The notes under the pieces were generated by a model that saw only the letters and a program-made list of their open reading frames with translations, did not search any database and was not told the DNA's origin. A DNA stretch of 49,219 nucleotides from Dehalococcoidia bacterium UBA2979. Its GTDB lineage: Bacteria > Chloroflexota > Dehalococcoidia > UBA2979. Both the position numbers and the translations under genes were made by a program. Positions 24,315-33,513 of this stretch are shown here, piece by piece. The stretch spans positions 1 to 49,219 of the forward strand of contig DEAP01000012.1 in assembly GCA_002348225.1 (NCBI GenBank). The letters are read 5' to 3'. Numbering within the stretch: position 1 is the first letter of the stretch; every line of letters begins with the position of its first letter.

Positions 24315-25109
24315 TTGACTGAGACAAGCAAGGCCTCCATGGACAGGCTTTTGGCGATCGACGCTGGCAATACCAGCGTGGCGATCGGTGTTTTCGATGG
24401 GGACGAATTAATTCGTACCTTTCGTGTGGCGTCGAACCGTGACCGATTTACCGACGAGTGGACTATCTATGTCGACGGTCTCCTGAGGTCGCGTGGCGTG
24501 GACCCCTCTTCGATTACCTGTGCGGCAGTTTCCTCCACTGTTCCAGCATTGCGTGAGATCTTTGAAAACATTTGTGAAAGCCACTATGCCGTGCCTCTTT
24601 TAGTAGTTGATGCGAGCGTCGATCATGGAGTCAATATCAGTTACGAAAACGAGCATGAAATAGGTCCTGATCGGATACTTCATGCAGTAGCCGGTTTGGC
24701 AAAATATGAACCGCCGTTAGTGATTGTCGACCTAGGCACAGCATGCGTTTTCGACGCAATTGACGCGGACGGTTATTACCTTGGCGGAGCGATTTCTCCT
24801 GGGATTGGTTTGGCCTCATCCGCGTTATTTGAGAAGGCTGCACTGCTTCGGAGTGTGGAACTGAAAGCCCCGGAAAATTCAATTGGCACTAATACGGAAC
24901 ACGCTTTGCAATCCGGGATTTGCCTCGGATACGGAGCCCTCGTTGATGGCATGGTCAGCAGATTTAAGTCTGAGATGTCGGGGGATGTCACGGTCATCGG
25001 AACCGGAGGCTATATCGATCTGGTGCGAGGCACGGTAAGCTGTTTTGACGTATTCGAAGAGGATCTAAACCTTCGCGGGTTACAGATCCTCAGTAAGCGG
25101 GCGAGATAA
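24315..25109 (+). CDS. coaX: Type III pantothenate kinase
   Basis: 264 aa from a TTG at 24315; an ATG at 24339 gives an N-terminus closer to the family (MDRLLAIDAGNTS). ASKHA-fold motifs are present: AIDAGNTSVAIGVFDG (phosphate loop), EHEIGPDRILHAVAG, VIVDLGTACVFDAIDADGYY and GGAISPGIGLASSALFEKAA. It phosphorylates pantothenate to start CoA synthesis, is not feedback inhibited by CoA in known members and needs a monovalent cation. coaBC follows after three bases, so two successive parts of the CoA pathway are coupled. Confidence 0.94.
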   Translation: MTETSKASMDRLLAIDAGNTSVAIGVFDGDELIRTFRVASNRDRFTDEWTIYVDGLLRSRGVDPSSITCAAVSSTVPALREIFENICESHYAVPLLVVDASVDHGVNISYENEHEIGPDRILHAVAGLAKYEPPLVIVDLGTACVFDAIDADGYYLGGAISPGIGLASSALFEKAALLRSVELKAPENSIGTNTEHALQSGICLGYGALVDGMVSRFKSEMSGDVTVIGTGGYIDLVRGTVSCFDVFEEDLNLRGLQILSKRAR

Positions 25110-25112
25110 TCA

Positions 25113-26369
25113 ATGACTGAGCAAGAACCGATTGCTGTGATAGAAAATGGAGATCCTTTGGAAGGGCTGACAATTGCTCTTGGTGTAACAGGATCTATTT
25201 CCTGTTATAAATCTCTGGAAATAGCGAGCAGACTAGTGCAGGCTGGCGCAACTGTTGATGTGATAATGACGAAGAACGCGACGCAATTTGTGCAACCTTT
25301 GGCGTTCAAGGCGATAACCGCGAGGGTTCCATACGTTGATATGTTCGATCCGGCTGCGCCTGAGGGAGAATCCCACGTCGAAATTGCGCGCCGCTGTGAT
25401 GCCATGCTCATTGCTCCAGCGACTGCGTCATCAATGTCGAAAATAGCAAACGGTCTATCAGATGACTTTGTCTCATTAACAGCGATTGCGACCAAGAGCC
25501 CAGTGTTATTGGCACCGGCTATGGACTCAAATATGTGGGATCACTTCGCGACCCAGGCCAATTTAAGCACTTTGGCTGATGCGGGGATACAGATTATCGG
25601 TCCGTCAGAAGGGCGCCTGGCTTCAGGAAGAACTGGTTATGGGAGACTCGTCGAGCCGATCGATATCGTTGATGAATTGCGAGCGAGAATTGGACGGGAG
25701 CAAGGTGACCTCAGAGGGCGCCGAGTCGTAGTCACAGCAGGTGGCTCAAGAGAAGCCATCGATCCCGTTAGATTCATTAGTAACAGGTCCAGTGGAAAGA
25801 TGGGATATGCAATCGCGCAGGCAGCCCGGGACAGAGGGGCTCTAGTTACTCTAATTAGTACAGTTGATCGGAGAGTCCCAGCATGCGTGCAACTTGTAGA
25901 GGTCGAGAGTGCTGCTGATATGCATGAGGCTGTCCTGAACGAAACCCGAACGGCTGACATTTTAGTCATGGCCGCTGCTGTTGCTGACTACCGCCCAGCT
26001 GCGGTTGCAGATCAAAAAATCAAGAAAACAGAAGATGACAAGCGCGACGCAAGCATCCCGCTTGAGAAGACCACTGACATCATTGCCTCTGTGTCTCGTG
26101 AACAGGCGTCTGGACGGTTGGTGAAAGTTGCGTTTGCTGCGGAAACGGAGAACCTCCTTGCGAATGCGCGAAAGAAAATCGAGTCGAAGAATATAGATTT
26201 CATAGTTGCAAACGACGTATCAGCGACTGACTCGGGTTTTGCAACTGACACGAACCGAGTGACTATCATTGATGAACAAGGAACGGAAGAGTCACTCCCG
26301 TTGATGTCTAAGGTACTCGTCGGCCACAAGATTCTGAACCGATCATTAGGCTTGCTAGAGAGTCCCTAA
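25113..26369 (+). CDS. coaBC: Bifunctional phosphopantothenoylcysteine synthetase/decarboxylase
   Basis: 418 aa. The N-terminal flavin-dependent decarboxylase (CoaC, about 15-190) has LGVTGSISCYKSLEIASRL, the catalytic His in GESHVEIARR and the PAMDSNMWDH segment. The C-terminal synthetase (CoaB) has VVVTAGGSREAIDPVRFISN, SSGKMGYAIAQAA, ADYRPAAVADQKIKKT and VANDVSATDSGFATD. It adds cysteine to 4'-phosphopantothenate and decarboxylates the product. It follows coaX by three bases and is convergent with tsaD, one base apart. Confidence 0.95.
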   Translation: MTEQEPIAVIENGDPLEGLTIALGVTGSISCYKSLEIASRLVQAGATVDVIMTKNATQFVQPLAFKAITARVPYVDMFDPAAPEGESHVEIARRCDAMLIAPATASSMSKIANGLSDDFVSLTAIATKSPVLLAPAMDSNMWDHFATQANLSTLADAGIQIIGPSEGRLASGRTGYGRLVEPIDIVDELRARIGREQGDLRGRRVVVTAGGSREAIDPVRFISNRSSGKMGYAIAQAARDRGALVTLISTVDRRVPACVQLVEVESAADMHEAVLNETRTADILVMAAAVADYRPAAVADQKIKKTEDDKRDASIPLEKTTDIIASVSREQASGRLVKVAFAAETENLLANARKKIESKNIDFIVANDVSATDSGFATDTNRVTIIDEQGTEESLPLMSKVLVGHKILNRSLGLLESP

Positions 26370-26370
26370 T

Positions 26371-27375
26371 TTAGGCGCTTTTGGCCTTAAGTCGCTTTTT
26401 CCTCATAGCTGTTGGCTCGATATCGAGTGCAGCATTTGGCGACTGAGCCTCATCCCGGTGCGCGAAAGCTGCAGCTGCGATCATGGCCCCGTTATCAGTA
26501 CAAAGTGATGGTGGTGGAATTCGGAGATCGATATCAATGTGATCTTGAAGTACGTCTCGTAATCGGCGGTTAGCTGCGACACCTCCTGCGACTAGCACCG
26601 ATTCTACTTTTTCTCTGCGGGCAAGGTTGGCCGTCTTTTTTGCTAAGACGTCACAGACGGATTCTTGAAACGCCCATGCGACTTCAGCGCCCTCGGGGCA
26701 GTCCTCAGATTTTACGAGGTTCAGAACAGCAGTTTTGAGTCCTGAGAAGGAGAAATCGTTTGTCCCTTTCAGCCATGCTCTGGGTAGGCGGAGCGTTTTT
26801 TCTGTTGCTTGCTCACTGAGTGCTGAGATCGGAGGCCCTCCCGGATAGGGCAGGCCGAGAAGTCTGGCAACTTTATCAAAAGCCTCTCCGGCGGCGTCAT
26901 CTCGGGTCGATCCGAGTCGGGTGAATGAGTGGTCAGACTCAATGCGTAGGAGTTCTGTGTGGCCTCCTGACACTACCAAGGCAATTGCTGGCAAGGGAGG
27001 AGGATCGATATCAATCCAGCAGGCCCGTAAGTGACCCTCTATATGATCTACTGGAATAATCGGTAAATCTTTGGCATATGCAAGGCCTCTAGCAGCGTTA
27101 AATCCAACGAGCAGGGCGCCTGGTAGTCCCGGGCCGGAAGTGGCTCCGATTGCATCAATATCATTCCAGCTCATATTCGCCACTGAGAGGGCTTCGCGGA
27201 TAACCGGTACGATAGCCCGCAAATGCTCTCTGGCTGCCACCTCAGGGACAATCCCGTCAGTGATTTCATGTAAGCTGGTCTGCGAGGCGACTATAGATGA
27301 AAGCATCTGCCTGCCGTCTACAACGACAGAAGCGGCTGTTTCATCGCAGGATGATTCGATACCTAATATATTCAT
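26371..27375 (-). CDS. tsaD: tRNA N6-adenosine threonylcarbamoyltransferase
   Basis: 334 aa. The start is MNILGIESSCDETAASVV, the TsaD/Kae1 signature. Metal-binding histidines are in IPVDHIEGHLRACW; VSGGHTELLRI and GEAFDKVARLLGLPYPGGP are the other conserved blocks, and VAGGVAANRRLRD lies near the end. With TsaB, TsaC and TsaE it makes t6A at position 37 of ANN-decoding tRNAs; those partners are not in this window. It diverges from the MutY-like gene across 57 bp and converges on coaBC. Confidence 0.95.
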   Translation of the reverse strand: MNILGIESSCDETAASVVVDGRQMLSSIVASQTSLHEITDGIVPEVAAREHLRAIVPVIREALSVANMSWNDIDAIGATSGPGLPGALLVGFNAARGLAYAKDLPIIPVDHIEGHLRACWIDIDPPPLPAIALVVSGGHTELLRIESDHSFTRLGSTRDDAAGEAFDKVARLLGLPYPGGPPISALSEQATEKTLRLPRAWLKGTNDFSFSGLKTAVLNLVKSEDCPEGAEVAWAFQESVCDVLAKKTANLARREKVESVLVAGGVAANRRLRDVLQDHIDIDLRIPPPSLCTDNGAMIAAAAFAHRDEAQSPNAALDIEPTAMRKKRLKAKSA

Positions 27376-27432
27376 GCCTAAATACTATTTTGAAATTCGT
27401 ATGTTGCAAAGGAATGAACAGTAGAGTCAGAT

Positions 27433-28344
27433 ATGGAAAGACAGCGTGAAGCGGAATTTGTGGATAGGCTAGCCAGTTGGTACGCCGACAATATGGTTGA
27501 ATTTCCATGGCGGCAAAGCCAGAATCCCTACCACGCTCTAGTAGGCGCTGTGTGCACACAACAGACGCAGATGAGTCGTGCAATCGAAACATATTCCCGC
27601 TGGATTGAAGCGTTTCCGACTATCGCTGATTTGGCGGACGCCCCAGAAGAGGAAGTCCTCCGGATTTGGGGTCGGTCCGGCTATCCTCGGCGTGCGATTT
27701 ATCTAAAGCGGGCCGCTGAAGTCTGCTGCTCTGAGTACGGGGGAGTTATTCCATGTGACGAGTTAGAGTTATTGTCGCTTCCTGGAGTTGGCCCGTTCAC
27801 TGCAGGCATTGTGAGGTGTTTCGGATTTGGCATACAAACCCTCACTGTCGATACGAATGTAATCCGGATACTTGGCAGAGTGTTCCATGGTGATCTTCAA
27901 CCGGTTAAGGAAACTGCCATTGACGAAATTCGACTTATAGGTGAGACCTTACTTGGACTCTCTGAGGGTGAGCAATTTAATGCTGCGGTGATGGATTTCG
28001 GCGCAGCGGTCTGTACCTCTCAGCCACGATGTACGGAATGTATATTCAGTACTGAGCAGTTATGTTTAGCTGCTGACCGTTTTTTGTCTGGCGAGAGGGC
28101 GGCGACCGTTGGAGAGAGCAAACCTTTTTCAGGGAGCGACAGGGAGTTACGGGGGAAGGTGTTGGAGGTGTTGCGGGGTCAGAGAGACCCAGTAGCGATC
28201 GCGAAAATCACTGTTGAATTGCGAACAGATCTAGACCAAGACGAAGAGAGATTTGAGGCGATACTGGCGGGGCTTGAAAAAGATTCCCTTATTTGGCGAT
28301 CTGAACAACGGGCAGGACTTGGGACCATTGATGCAGGCCAGTAG
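27433..28344 (+). CDS. MutY-like HhH-GPD DNA glycosylase, atypical active site
   Basis: 303 aa. The HhH-GPD fold is clear: FPWRQSQNPYHALVGAVCTQ, the helix-hairpin-helix LPGVGPFTAGIV (115-127), the catalytic Asp D140 in VDTNVIRILGR and a [4Fe-4S] loop C194-x5-C200-x2-C203-x7-C211 with MDFGA just before it. The Glu of MutY (SEVMLQQT) aligns with A39 here (GAVCTQQT), and the HhH Lys of endonuclease III aligns with Phe. The C-terminal 80 residues look like a winged helix, not the NUDIX-like domain that reads 8-oxoguanine. It is therefore a relative of MutY whose substrate and mechanism may differ. Confidence 0.8.
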   Translation: MERQREAEFVDRLASWYADNMVEFPWRQSQNPYHALVGAVCTQQTQMSRAIETYSRWIEAFPTIADLADAPEEEVLRIWGRSGYPRRAIYLKRAAEVCCSEYGGVIPCDELELLSLPGVGPFTAGIVRCFGFGIQTLTVDTNVIRILGRVFHGDLQPVKETAIDEIRLIGETLLGLSEGEQFNAAVMDFGAAVCTSQPRCTECIFSTEQLCLAADRFLSGERAATVGESKPFSGSDRELRGKVLEVLRGQRDPVAIAKITVELRTDLDQDEERFEAILAGLEKDSLIWRSEQRAGLGTIDAGQ

Positions 28345-28419
28345 AACTAGATATGTACATCGTCTGAAATCCTTTATTATGTGGTCTCCAATGGTTTTCT
28401 TGGCGAGACGGGAGATTCT

Positions 28420-29487
28420 GTGAAACGCGAGACTTGGCGGCTGCGACTAGCTGCGCATAGATATGGTAGGAAACTCAAGAGATCGGTTAGCCGAGGAACT
28501 TCCTCGGATAATTCGTCGGCGTCTGCAGATCAGGAACCTGTGGCAACAACTACCGAGAAGGTCATCAATGACAATCTTGTGCAGCACGTCGTTGCTGTGA
28601 AAATGTTCAGTAGAACGTTCCCGACGTCGAACGTCTGGGTGCTGCATGACGGTAATGAGGCGGCACTTATTGACTCCGGTTATGGAGATAAGCCTTCGAT
28701 CGATGCTCGCAGAGAATATTTTCGAAAGGATTGGTCTGGCCATAATTTCAAGAGGATTGCAATGACTCACCATCATTTCGATCATTCCAGCGGTGGACGG
28801 CAGCTGCGCGACATTTTGAAAGCGGATACAGCGATTCATCCGATTGACGATGCGTTATTGCATACGCCGCTTGGCCCGGAAGAAGGAAATGAAGATCTAC
28901 CTGACGATAAAGTTATTACGGACCGAGCCGACGTCTGGAAGAAAGAGGCATTTGAGACCCCGATAGACGTGATGATGGAGGATGGAGATACCTTCAAAGT
29001 TGGTGGACTCACGGTTCGGGCAGTACACACTCCTGGGCATACTGCAGGGCATAACTGCTATCTCGTAGAAGAGACGATGCAGCTATTCACAGGGGACAAC
29101 ATTCTTGGTGTAGGGACCAGTGCAATCGGGCCACCGCCATCAGGGAACATGGGCGATTACATCGAATCACTCAAGCGAATGCGCGAGCTAGAGGCAAAAT
29201 TATTTGCACCCGGTCATGGCCCGACGGTGACGGCCACTGCGGCGAAAGTTCAGGAGCTTCTTGATCATAGAGAAGTGCGTGATCGTCAGATTATTGACAT
29301 CATTGATAAAGGATATGACACCGATCAGCAGATTCGCCGGGCGCTATATCCTGAAATCCAAAAAGGTCTGCGGAGAGCTGCGCACGGCCAGGTGCGTTCC
29401 CATATAGCCAAGATGGTTGGTCAGGGAATCATGCAAGTAGACGAAATAGACGACGGAAAGACATGGAAAGTGAGCCTCACGAAGTAA
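28420..29487 (+). CDS. Metallo-beta-lactamase-fold hydrolase (LACTB2-like)
   Basis: 355 aa from the GTG at 28420, chosen because GGGAG lies five bases upstream; a GTG at 28381 is also in frame. After a basic, Ser-rich N-terminus of about 50 residues the MBL domain begins near VKMFSRTFPTSNVWVLHDG. Metal ligands are in THHHFDHSSGG, HTPGHTAGHNC and LFTGDNILGVG, with FAPGHGPTV near the end of the fold. The last 90 residues (DIIDKGYDTDQQIRRALYPE onward) resemble the winged-helix tail of LACTB2-type proteins. Probable thioester or nucleic-acid hydrolase; substrate unknown. It is convergent with phoU, 25 bases apart. Confidence 0.83.
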   Translation: MKRETWRLRLAAHRYGRKLKRSVSRGTSSDNSSASADQEPVATTTEKVINDNLVQHVVAVKMFSRTFPTSNVWVLHDGNEAALIDSGYGDKPSIDARREYFRKDWSGHNFKRIAMTHHHFDHSSGGRQLRDILKADTAIHPIDDALLHTPLGPEEGNEDLPDDKVITDRADVWKKEAFETPIDVMMEDGDTFKVGGLTVRAVHTPGHTAGHNCYLVEETMQLFTGDNILGVGTSAIGPPPSGNMGDYIESLKRMRELEAKLFAPGHGPTVTATAAKVQELLDHREVRDRQIIDIIDKGYDTDQQIRRALYPEIQKGLRRAAHGQVRSHIAKMVGQGIMQVDEIDDGKTWKVSLTK

Positions 29488-29512
29488 AGTTCTAGTGTTG
29501 GGCACTCATGAT

Positions 29513-30181
29513 TTAGTAATTAGACACGTCCATATTACGAGGATACACGCCAGTGGCTGAGTAAACGGCTCGCTCGGCGATGTTGGTGGCTCTGTCAGCG
29601 ATTCTCTCAATGTTATGAGACACCCATTGCAGGTGGGTAGCTGGCAAAATCGTTGTGGGGTCATCAACCATAATGCCTATCAACTCCTCGTAGACCCGAT
29701 CATAGAGGTCGTCCACTTCATCATCAGCGGCGTTTACTGCATATGCTTTTTCTGGGTCTGCATCAACGAAAGCCTCCACCGCGTCGCGCATCATGTCCCG
29801 GGCTTTGGTTGCCATAATTGGAAGATCAATGAGTGGCTTAACAAGAGGCTCGTCTTGCATGATAACAGTAAGTCTGGCGATGCCCTCAGCATGGTCGCCC
29901 ATTCGTTCAAGATCAATCATTACTGACGAGACAGACACTATCACTCGCAGATCCTTTGCAAGAGGGGCTTCAAGAGCAAGTAACTTAAGAACTTCGTCTT
30001 GTACCTCGTAATTCAGTTCATCTATGACCGCGTCACCTTCTATGACCGTTTGAGCTAGTTCCGCGTCTCTTTCCACAAGGCTTTGCATGCCTTTATCCAG
30101 CGCCCTGTCGACGAGCGAACTCATTACCAAAACCTTGTTTAGTAGCTCCGAAAGTTGCTTGTGGAATTCATCACGGGCCAT
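29513..30181 (-). CDS. phoU: Phosphate transport regulator PhoU
   Basis: 222 aa, two three-helix PhoU repeats. Each carries the metal-binding E-x3-D-type motif: VSSVMIDLERMGDHAEGIAR in the first half and HLQWVSHNIERIADRATNIAER in the second. PhoU links PstSCAB to the PhoR sensor and represses the Pho regulon when phosphate is plentiful. It is transcribed away from pstS across 158 bp instead of following pstB as in many genomes. No phoB/phoR pair is present in the window. Confidence 0.94.
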   Translation of the reverse strand: MARDEFHKQLSELLNKVLVMSSLVDRALDKGMQSLVERDAELAQTVIEGDAVIDELNYEVQDEVLKLLALEAPLAKDLRVIVSVSSVMIDLERMGDHAEGIARLTVIMQDEPLVKPLIDLPIMATKARDMMRDAVEAFVDADPEKAYAVNAADDEVDDLYDRVYEELIGIMVDDPTTILPATHLQWVSHNIERIADRATNIAERAVYSATGVYPRNMDVSNY

Positions 30182-30312
30182 ACGTTATAAACCTCACGGA
30201 CTGGCAGCATATTGAATTTATAGCGTTTAGTGCAAGTCCTCCATCCTTACTAATAAATGTACTACAGTGAATTTGAATGATTTTTTAAGATTAGATCTCA
30301 GTCAGGTGTTCG

Positions 30313-30318
30313 TAAAAT
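30313..30318 (+). promoter_or_regulatory. Possible -10 box of pstS promoter
   Basis: TAAAAT lies 22 bases before the pstS start in the 158 bp phoU-pstS divergent gap. No -35 match is present, which would suit an activator-dependent (Pho-type) promoter, but no clear Pho box was identified. Confidence 0.3.
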
Positions 30319-30339
30319 ACTAAGTAAAGGGGAGTAAAT

Positions 30340-31305
30340 TTGAACCGGGTCAAATCGCGAATTTTGTTAACAATTAGCCTATCAGTAGCCCTTGGATTGA
30401 TCGTTGCTTGTGGGAATGGCAGCTCCGGAATAGCCGGAGGCTCTAGTGGTGAAAATGCAAACAAACTTTCCGGGAGTATAGTGATCGATGGTTCCTCGAC
30501 GGTATATCCGGTCACTGAGGCAGTGGCGGAAGAATTCCAACGGGCGCACCCAGATACGAGAGTGACCGTGGGGGTTTCAGGGACAGGGGGCGGATTCACG
30601 AAGTTCTGTACAGGCGAGATAGACATTTCTGGAGCGTCACGTCCTATAAGGGATAAAGAGCGAGATATGTGCTCCGGAAATGAAATCGAATTCATCGAAC
30701 TCCGGGTTGGTCTTGACGGCCTAGCTGTTGTGAAAAATAAAGCTAATAACTATCTGGACGACCTGACGATGGAGCAACTCAGCCTGACGTGGGGCCCTGT
30801 ATCGGAAGGCACTATCGTCAAGTGGAACCAGATAGATCCGTCTTTCCCAGCTGAGGATATTGACCTCTACGGGCCAGGAACGGACTCGGGAACATTTGAC
30901 TTTTTCACCGAGCATGTTAATGGCGAAGCCGGAGCATCGCGTGGCGATTACACGCCCTCAGAAGATGACAATGTTTTGGTCACCGGAGTTGCGGGGAACT
31001 TACATTCGATGGGCTACTTTGGCTTCGCGTACTACGTTGAAAATATGGATGTGCTGAGTGTGGTGAAGATCAATGGTGTGGCACCGAGTGGAGAAACGGT
31101 TAGTGACGGAAGCTATCCCCTAGCACGTCCTTTGTATTTATATGTCAGTATCAAGTCTCTGCAGGAGCGAAATCAGGTTCGTGCATTCATGGACTACTAT
31201 TTGTCCGACGAGGGCATAGCCATGGTTACAGAGGTTGGTTACTCAAATATCCCTCCCACCGAACTCGCAGACATGAGAGCAAGCTTGGCGACGGTAGGGA
31301 ATTGA
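30340..31305 (+). CDS. pstS: Phosphate-binding lipoprotein PstS
   Basis: 321 aa from a TTG with GGGGAG five bases upstream. A lipoprotein signal is present: LLTISLSVALGLIVAC with the lipid-bearing Cys at about residue 24. The periplasmic-binding fold has the phosphate contacts of the family: VIDGSSTVYPVTEAVAEEF, VGVSGTGGGFTKFCTGEID, SGASRPI and YGPGTDSGTFDFF. It captures extracellular phosphate for PstCAB. The gene is the first of pstS-pstC-pstA-pstB but is separated from pstC by 249 bp. Confidence 0.95.
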   Translation: MNRVKSRILLTISLSVALGLIVACGNGSSGIAGGSSGENANKLSGSIVIDGSSTVYPVTEAVAEEFQRAHPDTRVTVGVSGTGGGFTKFCTGEIDISGASRPIRDKERDMCSGNEIEFIELRVGLDGLAVVKNKANNYLDDLTMEQLSLTWGPVSEGTIVKWNQIDPSFPAEDIDLYGPGTDSGTFDFFTEHVNGEAGASRGDYTPSEDDNVLVTGVAGNLHSMGYFGFAYYVENMDVLSVVKINGVAPSGETVSDGSYPLARPLYLYVSIKSLQERNQVRAFMDYYLSDEGIAMVTEVGYSNIPPTELADMRASLATVGN

Positions 31306-31445
31306 TGGTGAGTGCTGGCATTTTTGTCATAGCAGGCTTGAAGTCGATTAAGGTGGTGGTAGAAGGGGCGATTCAGTAAGATTTTACGGGAAGATTTTCT
31401 TTCAAACATAGCCGACCTTCCTGAAAACCAAATATAGTAAGTAGG

Positions 31446-31491
31446 GATAAATCGTTGGAAAATTTATCTATCGCTTTCTTGTTTATTTATC
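31446..31491 (+). repeat. Inverted and direct heptamer repeats between pstS and pstC
   Basis: GATAAAT at 31446-31452 faces ATTTATC at 31462-31468 (perfect seven-base arms, nine-base loop), and a second ATTTATC occurs at 31485-31491, 23 bases further on. The 249 bp gap holds no gene. The repeats are AT-rich and could be chance, or they could be part of a processing or control element that separates pstS from pstCAB. Confidence 0.3.
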
Positions 31492-31554
31492 AGCAGTCAG
31501 ATGGGTGAGGTTCGGATTCCACCCCGTAAGTTCAGCGAGTCTACTTAGCGAGGG

Positions 31555-32487
31555 ATGATGTCGTTCGAGACCACGCGTGTTACAGCAAGATATAGACAAA
31601 ACCTCCGAAGTAACCTAGGCGGTCGCCTTATCGGCGCCGTATTGTTTCTGTGTGCTTTTGTCACGGTAGTGACTACAGTTGGGATAGTAGTAATCTTGTT
31701 TATCGAGGGGCTCTCTTTCTTTGCTGAAGTAAGTCCTATAGAGTTTTTCACAGGTACAAAATGGACGCCGTTGTTCACATCTAAAGGGTTTGGAGTTCTT
31801 CCTTTAATCAGCGGTACTGTACTGATTGGGCTGGGCGCTGCCTGTGTTGCGCTGCCATTGGGGACCCTTACGGCAATCTACCTATCAGAGTATGCGACGC
31901 CGAGGATACGCTCGGTGATGAAACCATTGGTGGAAGTACTGTCAGGGATTCCAACGGTAGTGTATGGATATTTTGCTTTGACTTTTATTTCTCCATTTAT
32001 CAAAGAATACTTGTACCCGGAGGCTGGTCCGTATATGGCTATTTCCGCAATTGTGGTGGTGGGGATCATGATTGTCCCCATTGTGGCGTCAATTTCAGAT
32101 GACGCGCTCAGAGCTGTTCCGCGCGAGCTACGCGAGGCCGCCTATGGGGTGGGAGCCAGCAAGCTAGAGGTCAATACGAGAGTCGTATTTCCTGCGGCTT
32201 TATCAGGTGTTATTGCGTCGTATATTTTGGCTATTTCTCGAGCTATTGGTGAAACGATGGCGGTGACGGTAGCGGCTGGTGCGCGGCCGAATCTCACGGC
32301 TAATCCCTTCGAGGCCGTTCAGACGATGACGGCTTATATCGTGAGTGTGTCGTTAGGTGACACACCACATGGAACAATCGAATTTAAAACGATTTTTGCG
32401 GTTGGTCTTACTTTGTTTTTCATGACGCTTGTCATGAATATCATTTCGAGTCGGATAACTAAAAGGTTCAGGGAGGTATACGATTGA
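31555..32487 (+). CDS. pstC: Phosphate ABC transporter permease PstC
   Basis: 310 aa with about six membrane helices. The N-terminal basic segment leads into LIGAVLFLCAFVTVVTTVGI; the typical PstC block VLSGIPTVVYGYFALTFISPF and the EAA loop ELREAAYGVGASKLEVNTRV are present, followed by ILAISRAIGETMAVTVAAG. It forms half of the phosphate channel. Two adjacent ATGs (31555, 31558) are possible starts. Its end overlaps the pstA start (TTGA). Confidence 0.95.
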   Translation: MMSFETTRVTARYRQNLRSNLGGRLIGAVLFLCAFVTVVTTVGIVVILFIEGLSFFAEVSPIEFFTGTKWTPLFTSKGFGVLPLISGTVLIGLGAACVALPLGTLTAIYLSEYATPRIRSVMKPLVEVLSGIPTVVYGYFALTFISPFIKEYLYPEAGPYMAISAIVVVGIMIVPIVASISDDALRAVPRELREAAYGVGASKLEVNTRVVFPAALSGVIASYILAISRAIGETMAVTVAAGARPNLTANPFEAVQTMTAYIVSVSLGDTPHGTIEFKTIFAVGLTLFFMTLVMNIISSRITKRFREVYD

Positions 32488-33437
32488 GATCAGCAAATGA
32501 CCCTCCAACCAGCCAATCCAGATTAGTTTTGTCCGAGTATCAGACGAACAACGTTCTCAGGCATCTCAAGGGGAGGCTGTTTTATTTACTATGTCTCTTG
32601 GGGTCTCTAGTGGGGATTTTGTTATTGGTCACCTTGCTAAATGATATCCGCCAGGACGGTTTTCACTATATGTCTAAACATTTTTTTACTAATTTTCCTT
32701 CACGTAAACCTGAGATAGCTGGTTTCCACGGGGCAATTATGGGAACCCTTTGGGTAATGGGGATTGTTGCGATCACTTCCTTTCCAATAGGGGTGGGTGC
32801 CGCTCTTTATCTCGAAGAATATGCAATAAAGAATAAACTGACGAGCCTTATTCAAACGAACATTTCGAATCTAGCCGGAGTTCCGTCGATTGTGTTCGGA
32901 ATCTTAGGGCTCCAATTATTTGTTCGAGGTACGATTGGGTACGGGCCGGCCATATGTATTGGCGAACAATGTGGGTTTGGAAGATCTGTTATTTCTGGGG
33001 CGCTAACTTTGACCTTACTTATTTTGCCGATTGTAATTGTCGCCTCGCAGGAGGCGATCAAGGCGGTACCACCTTCCATACGTGAGGCGTCATATGGTGT
33101 TGGTGCGACAAGGTGGCAAACAGTTTCCAGTCACGTATTACCGCAGGCGATGCCTGGGATTATGACAGGTATGATTCTTGCCCTATCACGTGCAATAGGT
33201 GAGACGGCTCCAATAATTATGATCGGAGCCTTGACTTTTGTTGCCTTTAGACCAGAGGGGCCGCTCGACCCATTTACCGCGATGCCGATCCAAGTTCTCA
33301 ACTGGATATCACGACCGCAGGCAGCTTTCCATGAGCTTGCAGCTACTGGGATAGTGGTTCTTCTGATTACGCTACTCACGATGAACGCAATAGCTGTACT
33401 GATCCGAATTCGGCTTGGCCAAAGTGGAGCAAGATAA
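32484..33437 (+). CDS. pstA: Phosphate ABC transporter permease PstA
   Basis: 317 aa from a TTG that overlaps the pstC stop, with GGGAGG seven bases upstream. Membrane helices begin at about residue 30; the conserved permease block is NISNLAGVPSIVFGILGLQLF, the EAA loop is SIREASYGVGATRWQTVSSH and ALSRAIGETAPIIMIGAL follows. The cysteine-bearing loop between the middle helices (AICIGEQCGFGRSV) is slightly long. It is the second half of the phosphate channel with PstC. Confidence 0.95.
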   Translation: MRSANDPPTSQSRLVLSEYQTNNVLRHLKGRLFYLLCLLGSLVGILLLVTLLNDIRQDGFHYMSKHFFTNFPSRKPEIAGFHGAIMGTLWVMGIVAITSFPIGVGAALYLEEYAIKNKLTSLIQTNISNLAGVPSIVFGILGLQLFVRGTIGYGPAICIGEQCGFGRSVISGALTLTLLILPIVIVASQEAIKAVPPSIREASYGVGATRWQTVSSHVLPQAMPGIMTGMILALSRAIGETAPIIMIGALTFVAFRPEGPLDPFTAMPIQVLNWISRPQAAFHELAATGIVVLLITLLTMNAIAVLIRIRLGQSGAR

Positions 33438-33513
33438 ACGGGAGCTATGAGCAGAGGGATTTCTTTTGTTAGGATTACGGTTAGCGATGGTTGATGCGGT
33501 AGGCGAAGGAATA

